DNA of 64,000 nt from an uncultured Rickettsiales bacterium (GTDB lineage: Bacteria; Pseudomonadota; Alphaproteobacteria; Rickettsiales; UBA1997), in the NCBI GenBank assembly GCA_944392135.1, contig CALXVQ010000006.1, positions 25,386 to 89,385 on the forward strand, given 5' to 3'. Position 1 is the stretch's first letter, and each line of letters starts with the position of its first letter. Below are positions 33,855 to 43,605 of the stretch, piece after piece. Position numbers and translations under genes: made by a program. The notes below the pieces were generated by a model that was given only the letters and a program-made list of their open reading frames with translations, was not told where the DNA came from and did not search any database.

Positions 33855-35555
33855 CTAGAAGAATCCCTTTCTAACCGAAGCAAAATCTGGGTTTGTATGT
33901 ATGCTATGTGATGATGATTTATTGAATGCTTCTTTTAATGAATTAATCATATTTTCATCTACATTATATACAAAACTTTCACTTTTTAAAAACTTTTTTG
34001 TATCCAATGACGATAATTTTAATTTTGCTAAGAATGGGCCATCTAAATCAAATATCATAGCATAAGGAATTAATTTTTCCATATCATTAAAATCATATTG
34101 TGATGTTATATCTTTATACATAATGAATTTTTTAATACCTTTTAAATGAGTAACAATTTCAAGTCCTTCGCTTGTATAATTTCTAATAAATTTTTTGAAG
34201 AAATAAAGTACAAAAGTTGAAGCTAAAATGTATCTAATTAATAATAAGCTATTATTATTAAAATTATTAATATAAAGAAAAATAAATATTAGCATAATAA
34301 AGCCTAGAAGTTTTTTAGCTTTTAAAATATTTTTAATATAAATTAAAGATGACGAAAATAATGCAAATAAAATGAGCGACATATTATTATTACTAATAAC
34401 ACTTAAAGTGCAATTATTTTTAATTAATAATAAAATTATAATTGAAATCATAAATATAACATGTCCTATAATTGTTAAAGGCCAATTGTGTGAGAAATAA
34501 TATGATTTATTATATCCATAATAATATTTAAGTCTTTCATTAAATAATCTAATTTTTCTATTATTTTCTTCTGATACTTTTAGTTCTTTTTTATATGTAT
34601 TTTGAAAAATATTTTCTTCTTCATTACTTGGTGTAGCAAGTTCATTTTTTGATATTAAAAATTTATTTTTTGTATCTTGTCTAATTGTAATAAATTTATT
34701 AATATTCATATCAATAATGCTAATAAAAGAAGATTTTTCAATATTTTCACCCATATTATATATATAAGATGCTTGTGCTGGTGTAATGTCTTTAATAGTA
34801 TCAAATCTATCAAATGGTACTAATTTCTTATTTTTTCTTTTTATAATAAAAAGGCAAATTATACAATATAATAATAAAATAGCAAATGCTCCAAATAAAT
34901 AATATAAAAATTTATAATTGTATATATTGAAAAATGGTTTAACATTTTTAAATAATAAAACAATAGTAATATTTTCACCAGATGAAATTTTTCTAGGGGA
35001 TTTAAAAATATTATTGTTAAATTGCAATGGTTCTTTGCTATCAGTATCTATATTGATATAAGCATATTGACCTATTTTTTTAATTGTATCCGGCATAATT
35101 ATTTTTATTCTTATTCTGTTAATATTAAGTCCCATTTTATCGTCAATAACATTCCAATATAATTCATTGAAATTTTTTGTATATTTAATGATATTTTCTA
35201 CTTTATATTTAATTTCAAAAAAATGTCGTTTAAATGTTGGTAAATAATTATCATCGCCTGTAATAATTTTATATATATTGTCTATAATTTTAATTGATGA
35301 GGGTTCCATATTTTGATTTCTTTTTACAGAGATTAATTTATATACATAATCATTTTTTAAAGGTAATTCTTTTGTAATTCCATTTTTGATTTTTTTAGTT
35401 TCAACATTTACAATTAATTTTTCGGTAATGATGGCAGAATTGTCGTTTTGTATATCAATAGTAATAAAATAATCTAAAATTTCTTCTTTTGCATAAACTT
35501 TGTTGTTATGTAAAATAAGAAATAAATAAATTATTATTACCAAAAATTTTTTCAT
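33855..35555 (-). CDS. DUF2207-type predicted membrane protein
   Basis: A 566-residue protein: signal peptide (1-22, ends KVYA), a beta-rich domain (~25-210, DYFITIDIQNDNSAIITEKLIV and FFEIKYKVENIIKY... NELYWNVI, the DUF2207 mark), one helix (~215-237), a linker, cytosolic part with RFDTIKDITPAQASYIYNMGENIE (~245-268), then two to four helices and a conserved C-terminal region (KYDFNDMEKLIPYAMIFDL). Function unknown. Its ATG overlaps the stop of the M48 protease gene by 4 bp, so the two are made together. Confidence 0.8.
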   Translation of the reverse strand: MKKFLVIIIYLFLILHNNKVYAKEEILDYFITIDIQNDNSAIITEKLIVNVETKKIKNGITKELPLKNDYVYKLISVKRNQNMEPSSIKIIDNIYKIITGDDNYLPTFKRHFFEIKYKVENIIKYTKNFNELYWNVIDDKMGLNINRIRIKIIMPDTIKKIGQYAYINIDTDSKEPLQFNNNIFKSPRKISSGENITIVLLFKNVKPFFNIYNYKFLYYLFGAFAILLLYCIICLFIIKRKNKKLVPFDRFDTIKDITPAQASYIYNMGENIEKSSFISIIDMNINKFITIRQDTKNKFLISKNELATPSNEEENIFQNTYKKELKVSEENNRKIRLFNERLKYYYGYNKSYYFSHNWPLTIIGHVIFMISIIILLLIKNNCTLSVISNNNMSLILFALFSSSLIYIKNILKAKKLLGFIMLIFIFLYINNFNNNSLLLIRYILASTFVLYFFKKFIRNYTSEGLEIVTHLKGIKKFIMYKDITSQYDFNDMEKLIPYAMIFDLDGPFLAKLKLSSLDTKKFLKSESFVYNVDENMINSLKEAFNKSSSHSIHTNPDFASVRKGFF

Positions 35556-36661
35556 ATCTTTAACATAAATTTCATTTTTAATTTTATAAAATATATTTCT
35601 TGTTGCACTTTTAACACTACATCTTCATAATTTTCTTGCAAATGTTGAAAATCAATTGCATAAAATAAAAATATAGGCAACATAAAAACTAAAAATACAG
35701 CAAGAAAATTTATAAAAGAAGTTCCAGGTAATGGTTTAATTTTTTTTGCACTTTCTTCTATGTTTTGTACATATTTAATTCTTTTTTTGATGCTTGGGTG
35801 CGATGAAAATAGTGTGGAATAGCCTTTATCATCCAATATAGATAAAGTACTTACCATACTTAAACCACCATTAGCCATTGATGATTGTTTATCACATCTA
35901 TATTCTTTTGATCTATTAATTTGTAAATATATGAGTTTATATAATGGAAGTGTAATATATTTATAAAAAAACATTATTAAATAATTTATAGTTTTATATG
36001 CTCCAAAAAATGCATATGTTATAAAATTGCCAATTACTGGTATTATCTTAAACAAAGTTATAAAAATTCTAAAAAATTGATAAATGATTTTTGAAACAAT
36101 TTTGCTACTATATTCATTAATTTCTAATAATAATGTAGGTAAATAATCTTTATGTGCTAAATGTGATAATTCATGTCCCATTATACATTTCATGGAAATT
36201 AAAAAATTTTCACTTGAACCAAATTTCATTAAATATTTATCAATTAAACCTTTTGTGATTACTATATACTCACTTCTCATACTTCCAACTGCAAAAGCAT
36301 TCGGAGCAAGAGAACTTGATATCAATAATTGTACATTATGTTTATTAAATTTATCTTTTATTTCATCAAAAACTGTAAGTAATATTGAATAGTCGGCAAG
36401 TTTTTCACATTCTTTTGTATTTTTTAAAAATTTTTTACTTGATATACCAAATAAAAAATCAATCAAAATCATAAAATTCATTATACAAGAAACAGAAAAG
36501 AATGCAAAAAATATCATACTCATAATAGATTCATGATCTATTAGCTCTATTTTTGAAGCAATAATTGGTACTATTATTAGCAATAAAGGTAATAAAATAA
36601 TCACAAAATTAATAACACTTAATATATAAATTAGAATAAAACTTAACAGTTTACTAAACAT
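35552..36661 (-). CDS. M48-family membrane zinc metallopeptidase
   Basis: A 369-residue protein: N-terminal helices, zinc site HELSH in MGHELSHLAHKDYL (~165-178), a later glutamate in SKEYRCDKQSS and the HPSIKKRIKYVQN motif near the C-terminus, common to HtpX/Ste24-like proteases; a last helix about 320-345. It probably works in the cytoplasmic membrane on damaged or regulatory membrane proteins. It is larger than HtpX (~290) because of extra helices. Operon with the DUF2207 protein. Confidence 0.88.
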   Translation of the reverse strand: MFSKLLSFILIYILSVINFVIILLPLLLIIVPIIASKIELIDHESIMSMIFFAFFSVSCIMNFMILIDFLFGISSKKFLKNTKECEKLADYSILLTVFDEIKDKFNKHNVQLLISSSLAPNAFAVGSMRSEYIVITKGLIDKYLMKFGSSENFLISMKCIMGHELSHLAHKDYLPTLLLEINEYSSKIVSKIIYQFFRIFITLFKIIPVIGNFITYAFFGAYKTINYLIMFFYKYITLPLYKLIYLQINRSKEYRCDKQSSMANGGLSMVSTLSILDDKGYSTLFSSHPSIKKRIKYVQNIEESAKKIKPLPGTSFINFLAVFLVFMLPIFLFYAIDFQHLQENYEDVVLKVQQEIYFIKLKMKFMLKI

Positions 36662-36747
36662 TGTTTAATATAATAATTGAATATTAATTTTTAAAAAAAG
36701 ATTAACAAATAAAACTTAATAAATCAATAATTAATTTTGTAATTTAA

Positions 36748-37881
36748 TTATTTTTTTATTGGAATAGTATATAGAATTTCTTTTAAATAACCTTTGAAAT
36801 TTTTAATTTCTTGATATTTATTTTTGTCATTTAATTTTAAAAATTTTAAATAACTATTTAATTCGCCTTTTTTTAAATAGTTAGTTTTATCTTTTATAGA
36901 ATTATATTCTTTATAGCAAACAAATTCATTTTTATTAATTTTTTCAAAAACACAATTATTTAAGGTATATTTTTTAAATTTTTCAAAATTATTTATTGCA
37001 GAAATAAAAGTTTTAAATTTTTGAAATCTAGGAGTTTCATTTGTTTTATTAATTTTTGTTGTTATTAGATTAATTATTCTATATTGTAATTCTATATCTA
37101 ATTTTATAAAAGTATCAAAATTTATTTTATAAAAATTATATTTGTTATTATAAAAATATATTTTGTTTTCTAAATTTTGAATTTCATTTTCAATAATATT
37201 GTTAGCTGTTTGTATTGTGTTTATAGTTGTATTAATTCTATTAATGATATCATTTTTATTTTCAAAGCTATTCAAAAAAATTCTAATTTTATTCCTTAAA
37301 TATTTTTCATCATTATTACTTTCATCTTCTATCCAATTAATATTTTGTGAAAGTAAATAATTTTTTAAATATTCTTTATTTAAGTCTAAAAATGGTCTAA
37401 CTAGACAAAAATTATTTATTTTAGAAATTTTCTTCATTGAAGATAGTCCTTTTATACCACTTCCTCTAAAAAGCCTTATAAAAAAATTTTCAACTTGATC
37501 TTGTAGATGATGGCCTAATAAAATTACATTAATGTTATTTTCTTCACAAAAATTAAAAATTAATTCATATCTTTTTTCTCTTGCAATAGCTTCAATATTT
37601 GATTCTGGTTTTGATCCAGTCCAAGTTAAAATATGATGTTCTATATTAAATTTTTGAGTAAGTAAATTATTGATATATAAAGCTTCCTTTGTGGATGTTG
37701 GTCTTAATTTATGATCCACAGTAAGTCCAATAATTTTTATATTATATTTTTTACACCATTCATTAACTAATAAAACTAATGATAAAGAATCTATACCACC
37801 AGAAACAGCAACAACTATTTTTTGTTGATTAGTTAATATTGTTTGACATTCATTAAAAGCATTATTAAAAATATTTAGCAT
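36748..37881 (-). CDS. tilS: tRNA(Ile)-lysidine synthase
   Basis: A 377-residue enzyme that changes C34 of the CAU-anticodon tRNA-Ile to lysidine, using ATP and lysine. PP-loop VAVSGGIDSLSL (24-35) and core LTVDHKLRPTS, LLGHHLQDQVENFFIRLFRGSGIKGLSSM, WIEDESNNDEKYLRNKIR. The C-terminal domains are short compared with E. coli TilS (432 residues) but normal for small enzymes. It starts 7 bp inside the preceding small membrane gene. Essential for isoleucine decoding. Confidence 0.95.
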   Translation of the reverse strand: MLNIFNNAFNECQTILTNQQKIVVAVSGGIDSLSLVLLVNEWCKKYNIKIIGLTVDHKLRPTSTKEALYINNLLTQKFNIEHHILTWTGSKPESNIEAIAREKRYELIFNFCEENNINVILLGHHLQDQVENFFIRLFRGSGIKGLSSMKKISKINNFCLVRPFLDLNKEYLKNYLLSQNINWIEDESNNDEKYLRNKIRIFLNSFENKNDIINRINTTINTIQTANNIIENEIQNLENKIYFYNNKYNFYKINFDTFIKLDIELQYRIINLITTKINKTNETPRFQKFKTFISAINNFEKFKKYTLNNCVFEKINKNEFVCYKEYNSIKDKTNYLKKGELNSYLKFLKLNDKNKYQEIKNFKGYLKEILYTIPIKK

Positions 37882-38174
37882 AATGAATTTTTTATATAAT
37901 ATACAAGAAATTCTGTTGAGTCTTTAATATTTAAAAAAGCTTCCATTGGTTTTCTGTCTTCTAATTTTTCTTGTAATTTTTCATTTGTAAATAATTTTTC
38001 TAACCATTTTAAAGCATTATTAAAAGCATTAGCCATATAATCTTTCAAATCCGCAAGATCCGCCTCTCCATTTATAAACAAATAAAAACCATATACCAAG
38101 AATATAGCAATAACAAATGCTATAAATTTAAACAATATTCTTAATGAAAATATAGCTATCAAGAATTTAAACAT
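37875..38174 (-). CDS. Small membrane protein between ftsA and tilS, unknown
   Basis: 99 residues with the ATG at 38174, preferred because GGTGGA lies a few bases before it; upstream ATG (38186) and TTG (38231) in the same frame are less likely. Residues ~10-33 form one or two hydrophobic segments (FKFIAFVIAIFLVYGFYLFI), followed by a charged helix (ADLADLKDYMANAFNNALKWLEKLFTNEKLQEKLEDRK). No family recognised. It lies just after ftsA and before tilS on the same strand; a cell-division or tRNA link cannot be chosen from position. Confidence 0.65.
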   Translation of the reverse strand: MFKFLIAIFSLRILFKFIAFVIAIFLVYGFYLFINGEADLADLKDYMANAFNNALKWLEKLFTNEKLQEKLEDRKPMEAFLNIKDSTEFLVYYIKNSLC

Positions 38175-38249
38175 AATATCCACCATAATTCTTACACTAA
38201 TAAATAGTATACATATTTTATAAAAAATCAAGTATTATATAATAATATA

Positions 38250-39476
38250 TTAAATACCAAATATATTACTTAAGATTCTAAACAAAGCAGATTGTTCTTC
38301 TTCTTTGTAAGTTTTATTATTATATCTATTTTGAATAAATTTGAGAATACCTACACTTACAGAATATACAGGGCTTTTTAATTCAACTGACAAACCTTTA
38401 TCTTGTATTGCTAATTTCTCATTATAGCCAATTCTAGTTTCTATATTGGTAATGTTATTTATAAACATATCTATGCCAGGAATTAAAGCAGTACCACCAG
38501 TTAAAACAATATATTGTAAAGCTCCATTTAATTTATTATTTTCTAATTTTTTCATTGCAATATTAACAATTTCTTCAATTCTAGCTTTTGCAATATCATT
38601 TACTAATTTGATTTTATTTGTGGATACTTTAAAATCTTCTTCATCATCAATTTCAATTTTAATTAATTCATCTTCATTTTTCTTAGATAGTGTAAAATTT
38701 GTATTAATTACTTTTACTTTTTCAGCAACATTTTGATTTGTTTTAAAAATTGAGGAAATATCTTTTGTGATATGATCTCCACCAACTGGTATGCTACTTT
38801 CAAATAAATACTTATTATTATATATAAAACTCATATTAGTATTACTATATCCAATATCTAATAATAATACACCTAATTCTTTTTCGGTGTCTTCTAATAC
38901 AGATAAAGAAGAGGCATATGCATTTGAAACATAATTATTAATGTTTAGCATAACAGCTTTTATACATTCATTAATTTTATTAAGATTTGATTTTGGTGTT
39001 GATAATAAATGAAAATTAATTTTTAGATCGTTTGCAGTCATACCATATGGATTCTCAACAACATCACCATCTATTTCGTATTGTAATGGAATTAAATGTA
39101 CAATTTCTTTACCTTCTTTTTTAAGAATATTTTTAATATCTTTTAAAAGCATAAAAATATCTTTATTTTTTACTTCTCTATTATTTATTTTAATATTGCT
39201 ATTAATTGTGGATGATGCAACTTCTGCTGTGTTGATATTTACTGTAATGCTTTGGATATTGAAACCAGCCATTCTTTCAGCAATTGAAATTGTGGATAAG
39301 ATACTTTTTTCTGCTTCTTTTTTATTTACTATTTTTCCACCATAAATGCCTTTTGCCTGTTGATGACCGAAACCTTTTATAAATACTTTGCCATTAGCAT
39401 TTATATAACCAATTAAACAAACAATCTTATTACTTCCTATATCTAAACTTGCAACTATTCGCTGTTTTAAAGCCAT
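38250..39476 (-). CDS. ftsA: Cell division protein FtsA
   Basis: A 408-residue actin-like protein that anchors FtsZ to the membrane. The start at 39476 (MALKQRIVASLDIGSNKIVCLIG) has GAGGAAGAA just before it; an ATG 33 bp upstream is less likely. Nucleotide-binding motifs: LDIGSNKI, LLLDIGYSNTNM (phosphate 2 region), IVLTGGTALIPG (adenosine). C-terminal amphipathic helix EEEQSALFRILSNIFGI is the membrane tether. Neither ftsQ nor ftsZ is beside it, unlike the usual order. Confidence 0.95.
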   Translation of the reverse strand: MALKQRIVASLDIGSNKIVCLIGYINANGKVFIKGFGHQQAKGIYGGKIVNKKEAEKSILSTISIAERMAGFNIQSITVNINTAEVASSTINSNIKINNREVKNKDIFMLLKDIKNILKKEGKEIVHLIPLQYEIDGDVVENPYGMTANDLKINFHLLSTPKSNLNKINECIKAVMLNINNYVSNAYASSLSVLEDTEKELGVLLLDIGYSNTNMSFIYNNKYLFESSIPVGGDHITKDISSIFKTNQNVAEKVKVINTNFTLSKKNEDELIKIEIDDEEDFKVSTNKIKLVNDIAKARIEEIVNIAMKKLENNKLNGALQYIVLTGGTALIPGIDMFINNITNIETRIGYNEKLAIQDKGLSVELKSPVYSVSVGILKFIQNRYNNKTYKEEEQSALFRILSNIFGI

Positions 39477-39623
39477 TTCTTCCTCGTAAGATTTTATAAA
39501 ACTATACATCTAAGATAAAAATATAAAATAATAAAATTAAGTCAAGATAAAAATTATTTTTTATCTTTATTTTTTAAAAATGACTATTAATATTTTATCA
39601 AATAAAAATTATAAATATTAAAT

Positions 39624-40382
39624 ATGAAAAAAATAATAACATTTATTAGATCATTACTATTTTCAATACTTACACTTGCTACAAGTATTCCATTAAGTAT
39701 TTTGTTTATGGTATTTTGGATTTTTCCAAATAGAAGAAAAACTTTTGATGTAGTTGCATCAATGTGGTGCAAATTTATTATATATGTTTTAAAAATAACC
39801 ACTAAAATAGATAGTAAAATTATTGGTTATGAAAAACTTGATAAAAATAAAGCATATGTAATTATTGGCAAGCATGAGTCAACTTGGGATACCCTTATTA
39901 TGCATACCTTTATGAAACCAGCTCCTGTATTTATTCTAAAAAAAGAATTATTATGGGTTCCATTTTTTGGTTGGGGGCTAGCTCTTGCTAGTAAGATTGC
40001 AATAGACAGAGGTGGTGGTGCTACATCTGTTAAAAAAATCATTAAAGAAGGAAAAGCATATATTAAAGAAGGGCATAACATAATAATTTTTCCACAAGGA
40101 ACAAGAGTCCCACCACAATCAACAATCAAGGATTACCCATATAAACCTGGCTTTATAGCATTAATAAAATCAATCGGTGCAGATATAGTACCTATGGCAT
40201 TAAATTCTGGAAATTTATGGAAGAAAAAACAATTCTTAAAACCTTCTGGAACAATTACTATGAAATTTTTAGATCCTATAAAATATGAAGATATTAAAGA
40301 TTTATCAAAAGAAGAAATTATTGCAAAAATAGAAAAAATAATTGAGCCAGAATGTCAAAAATTAAACAAAGATTTTGAATAA
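39624..40382 (+). CDS. plsC: 1-acyl-glycerol-3-phosphate acyltransferase
   Basis: A 252-residue PlsC-type enzyme that adds the second fatty acid to make phosphatidic acid. Hydrophobic N-terminus (8-35), HxxxxD motif GKHESTWDTL, FPQGTR motif IIIFPQGTRVPP, then a KPGFIALIKS segment and C-terminus KIIEPECQKLN. Divergent from ftsA and convergent with hydG. Confidence 0.93.
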   Translation: MKKIITFIRSLLFSILTLATSIPLSILFMVFWIFPNRRKTFDVVASMWCKFIIYVLKITTKIDSKIIGYEKLDKNKAYVIIGKHESTWDTLIMHTFMKPAPVFILKKELLWVPFFGWGLALASKIAIDRGGGATSVKKIIKEGKAYIKEGHNIIIFPQGTRVPPQSTIKDYPYKPGFIALIKSIGADIVPMALNSGNLWKKKQFLKPSGTITMKFLDPIKYEDIKDLSKEEIIAKIEKIIEPECQKLNKDFE

Positions 40383-40419
40383 ATATTAAAATTTTAAAAT
40401 ATAATTATATTTATATATT

Positions 40420-40452
40420 AATTTAAGGGCCTTTTAAAGCCCTTAAAATTAA
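40420..40452. terminator. Bidirectional terminator between plsC and hydG
   Basis: AATTTAAGGGC / GCCCTTAAAATT stem (40420-40430 and 40439-40450) around an 8-base loop, between converging genes. Confidence 0.7.
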
Positions 40453-40463
40453 TATTAATATTA

Positions 40464-41897
40464 TTAAAATCTAAAATCTCTTTCCCCATGAGAAATTTTT
40501 TCTAGATATTCAACTAATATTTTTCTAGTGTTTTCATTAGGAACATTATTGATTTCTTTTGCAATAATTTCTTCACCTAATTTTTTAGTATCATTTGATG
40601 CATAATCTTCAAGATATTCTTTTAAAGTCATTAATGCATTAGGATGGCAACAATTTTGTATTTGTTTACTTTTGCATAGTTCCATAAATCTATCACCAGT
40701 TCTACCAGCTCTATAACAAGCTGTACAAAAACTAGGAATATGTCCACATTCCATTAACCATTTAACTATTTCATCAAGTGTTCTGTTATCACTTAAATCA
40801 AATTGAGAAGTATTTTCTTCCTCTTCTTCACCACCATTAGCATAACCACCTACACTAGTTTTTGAAGCTCCACTTATTTGAGAAATACCTAAATGTAAAG
40901 CTTTTTCTCTACACTCTTTACCTTCTCTTGTTGAAATAATCATGCCAGTATAAGGAACAGCAATTCTAGTACAAGCTATGATTTTTAAGAATATATCATC
41001 ACTAATACCATTTTTGAATGAAGATGAATCTATATCATCGGCATCTTTAATTCTAGGAAAACTAATTGTATGTGGACCAACACCATAAACAGCTTCTAAA
41101 TGTTCTGCATGCATTAAAAGTCCAGCAAACTCATATTTATATGTAGAAAGTCCAAATAATACACCTAAACCAACATCGTCTATACCACCTTGCATAGCTC
41201 TATCCATTGCTTCTGTGTGATAATTATAATCGTGTTTAGGGCCTGCTGGGTGCAACTCTTCGTAATTTTTCTTATTGTATGTTTCTTGAAATAAAATATA
41301 TGTCCCTATACCTGCATCATGTAATTTTTTATAATTTTCAACAGTGGTTGCAGCAATATTAACATTAACCCTTCTTATAGCACCATTTTTGTGTTTTACA
41401 TTATAAATTGTATTAATGCTTTCTAAAACATATTCTATTGGATTATTTTTAGGATCTTCACCTAATTCTAATGCAAGTCTTTTATGTCCCATATCTTGCA
41501 AAGCTATAACTTCTTTAACAATTTCATCTTGTGTCATTTTTTTTCGTTTAATATTTTTATTTTGACAATGATAAGGACAATATACACAAGAATTTATGCA
41601 ATAATTAGATAAATAAAGCGGTGCAAAAAGAACAATTCTATTTCCATAAAAATCATGTTTTATTTGATTAGCTAACTCATAAATTTCTTTAATTTTATCT
41701 TCATTTTCACAAGCTAATAAAACAGAAGCTTCTTTATGACTTAAACCTTTTCTTTCTTTTGCTTTATTTAAAATAGAATCTATTAGTTCAAGATTATTTT
41801 TATTTTTTTCTGCATAATCAAGAGTTTCTAATATCTCTTGGTGACTGATAAATTCATCAGCCACCGAAGATTTAACATTATATTTATAACTATTCAT
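40464..41897 (-). CDS. hydG: [FeFe]-hydrogenase H-cluster radical SAM maturase HydG
   Basis: A 477-residue radical SAM enzyme that cleaves tyrosine to p-cresol and makes the Fe(CO)2(CN) unit for the H-cluster. The radical SAM cluster is CINSCVYC (Cys100, 104, 107). The C-terminus has the CX2CX22C cluster motif starting CTACYRAGRTGDRF and ending NCCHPNA, diagnostic against ThiH. The presence of this maturase implies an [FeFe]-hydrogenase elsewhere in the genome; HydE and HydF are not in the window. The start is 2 bp from the stop of the AMP-phosphorylase-like gene. Confidence 0.93.
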   Translation of the reverse strand: MNSYKYNVKSSVADEFISHQEILETLDYAEKNKNNLELIDSILNKAKERKGLSHKEASVLLACENEDKIKEIYELANQIKHDFYGNRIVLFAPLYLSNYCINSCVYCPYHCQNKNIKRKKMTQDEIVKEVIALQDMGHKRLALELGEDPKNNPIEYVLESINTIYNVKHKNGAIRRVNVNIAATTVENYKKLHDAGIGTYILFQETYNKKNYEELHPAGPKHDYNYHTEAMDRAMQGGIDDVGLGVLFGLSTYKYEFAGLLMHAEHLEAVYGVGPHTISFPRIKDADDIDSSSFKNGISDDIFLKIIACTRIAVPYTGMIISTREGKECREKALHLGISQISGASKTSVGGYANGGEEEEENTSQFDLSDNRTLDEIVKWLMECGHIPSFCTACYRAGRTGDRFMELCKSKQIQNCCHPNALMTLKEYLEDYASNDTKKLGEEIIAKEINNVPNENTRKILVEYLEKISHGERDFRF

Positions 41898-41899
41898 AA

Positions 41900-43384
41900 T
41901 TATTTAATTTTATAAAGTTCGTTTTCTTCAACAAATTTAATTGCTTGTTCTAATTCGCCTTTTGAATTAGAATGAATTGTAAATACTTTTTCGCCTTTCT
42001 TTACGGTATCATTTAAGTGTTTATATAAATATAAACCTGCTACCTTATTTTCAGGTGCACCTGCCAATCTGCAAGTTTGAGAAAGTTTTTTGTTATCAAT
42101 TTCTACAACTTTACCATCATTCTTTGCTAAATAATCATATGTAAATTTAGCAACAGGAATTTCTCTAACATCGCCTTGTGCTTTCATAATATCTTGGAAT
42201 TTTTGGTATGCTTTTCCACTTTCTAAAATTTCTCTTGCAATTTTAGCACCTTCGCCTTTTTTAACATCTGGTGAGAATTCTAAAATTTGTCCTGCTAAAT
42301 CTATTGAAATTTCTTTTAAATCTTGTGGTGCATCTGGTTCATCTTTAAGAACCTTTAAAACATCAATAGCTTCTAATGCAGGGCCAATTCCATTTCCAAC
42401 AGGTTGTGAACCATCTTCATGTGCAACAACGACATGAACACCTAACTTCTCACCAACTATTTCAAAAGTCTTCTTTAATCTCTTAAAATCTTCTTCTGTT
42501 TTTACTTTTGCAGTAGGTCCAACAGGAGCAACTATTAAAGCATGAGTAGAACCAGCTGCAATTTTTTTAGAAAGAATAGAAGCAACCATTTGTCCTTCGC
42601 TATCAATATTTAATAATTTTTTTGTATTAATAATTAAATCATCAGAAGGACTTAAATCAACAGAACCACCCCATACAATACAGCCATGTTGTTCTTTAAC
42701 AATTTTTTTCATTTCTTCTAATGGAACATTAACATTACATAATACTTCCATTGTATCAGCTGTTCCAGAAGGAGAAGTAATAGCTCTTGAAGATGTTTTA
42801 GGAATATATAAACCATAAGCTGCAACTATTGGAATAGCAACATTTGTGGTTCTATTACCAGGAATACCGCCGATACAGTGTTTGTCAACAACCATATCAA
42901 CACCCCAGTCAATAGTTTGACCTGTTTTAATCATAGCATCTGTTAAGTATGAAATTTCATCTTCGCTCATATTTCTACCTTCGCAAACACTACAAAATGC
43001 TGCAATATGGCTTGGAGAATAATAACCATCAACTATGTCTTTAATAATAGCAAACATATCTTCTTTGCTGATAGGATGTCCAAACATTTTTGCTCTAACA
43101 GCTGAAAATGATTTTAATGCTGGAATATGAGAAACTGAAACTAATTCACCTTCTTCTAATTTTAGCATTTTAAAAGCTTTATCAGATAAGCCAATTTCAT
43201 CTTTTTTAACTTCATCACCTTCAACTATAACTAATTCACCGGCAATTTTTGATTTAGCATTTTTAACTTCAACTCTTATGCCACCATCAAAACCTTCTTC
43301 AATAACAACAGGTGATTGCTTATTTAAATATAAATAAGGCTCTTTTCCTGTGTTATAATTCATTTTTTTGATTTTTAATTCCAT
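41900..43384 (-). CDS. AMP phosphorylase-like nucleoside/nucleotide phosphorylase
   Basis: A 494-residue protein of the pyrimidine-phosphorylase/AMP-phosphorylase fold. N-terminal domain (1-~85) as in the ~500-residue archaeal-type enzymes (ELKIKKMNYNTGKEPYLYLNK), then DKHCIGGIPGNRTTNVAIPIVAAYGLYIPKTSSRAITSPSGTADTMEVLCNVNV (~165-220). The SSRAIT-P/S-GTADTMEVL motif is that of AMP phosphorylase and its bacterial kin, not of typical DeoA (SGRGLGHTGGTLDKLE). Known products of AMP phosphorylases are nucleobase and ribose 1,5-bisphosphate; bacterial members may use thymidine or others. Upstream of hydG on the same strand, with little gap. Confidence 0.8.
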   Translation of the reverse strand: MELKIKKMNYNTGKEPYLYLNKQSPVVIEEGFDGGIRVEVKNAKSKIAGELVIVEGDEVKKDEIGLSDKAFKMLKLEEGELVSVSHIPALKSFSAVRAKMFGHPISKEDMFAIIKDIVDGYYSPSHIAAFCSVCEGRNMSEDEISYLTDAMIKTGQTIDWGVDMVVDKHCIGGIPGNRTTNVAIPIVAAYGLYIPKTSSRAITSPSGTADTMEVLCNVNVPLEEMKKIVKEQHGCIVWGGSVDLSPSDDLIINTKKLLNIDSEGQMVASILSKKIAAGSTHALIVAPVGPTAKVKTEEDFKRLKKTFEIVGEKLGVHVVVAHEDGSQPVGNGIGPALEAIDVLKVLKDEPDAPQDLKEISIDLAGQILEFSPDVKKGEGAKIAREILESGKAYQKFQDIMKAQGDVREIPVAKFTYDYLAKNDGKVVEIDNKKLSQTCRLAGAPENKVAGLYLYKHLNDTVKKGEKVFTIHSNSKGELEQAIKFVEENELYKIK

Positions 43385-43605
43385 ATATAAACCTTTTTTG
43401 TTTTTTAGACCAACAAATAATTAAATACATATTTAACAAAAAGTCAATTACTATTTATAATAAAATTTTTTTGAAAAATATAAACTAATAATACTATATT
43501 ATTTTTTTACAATTTTTCTTCTATAAAAATAAATTAAAATATATTTATTATTGCATTTTAAAAAATAATTTTTATTATATTTTTAGTAAATAATTATTAC
43601 ATATT

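Noticed and set aside
41900..43384. Ordinary thymidine phosphorylase deoA
   Set aside because: The motif and the N-terminal domain are those of the ~500-residue AMP-phosphorylase group; the typical DeoA signature is absent. Substrate remains open.
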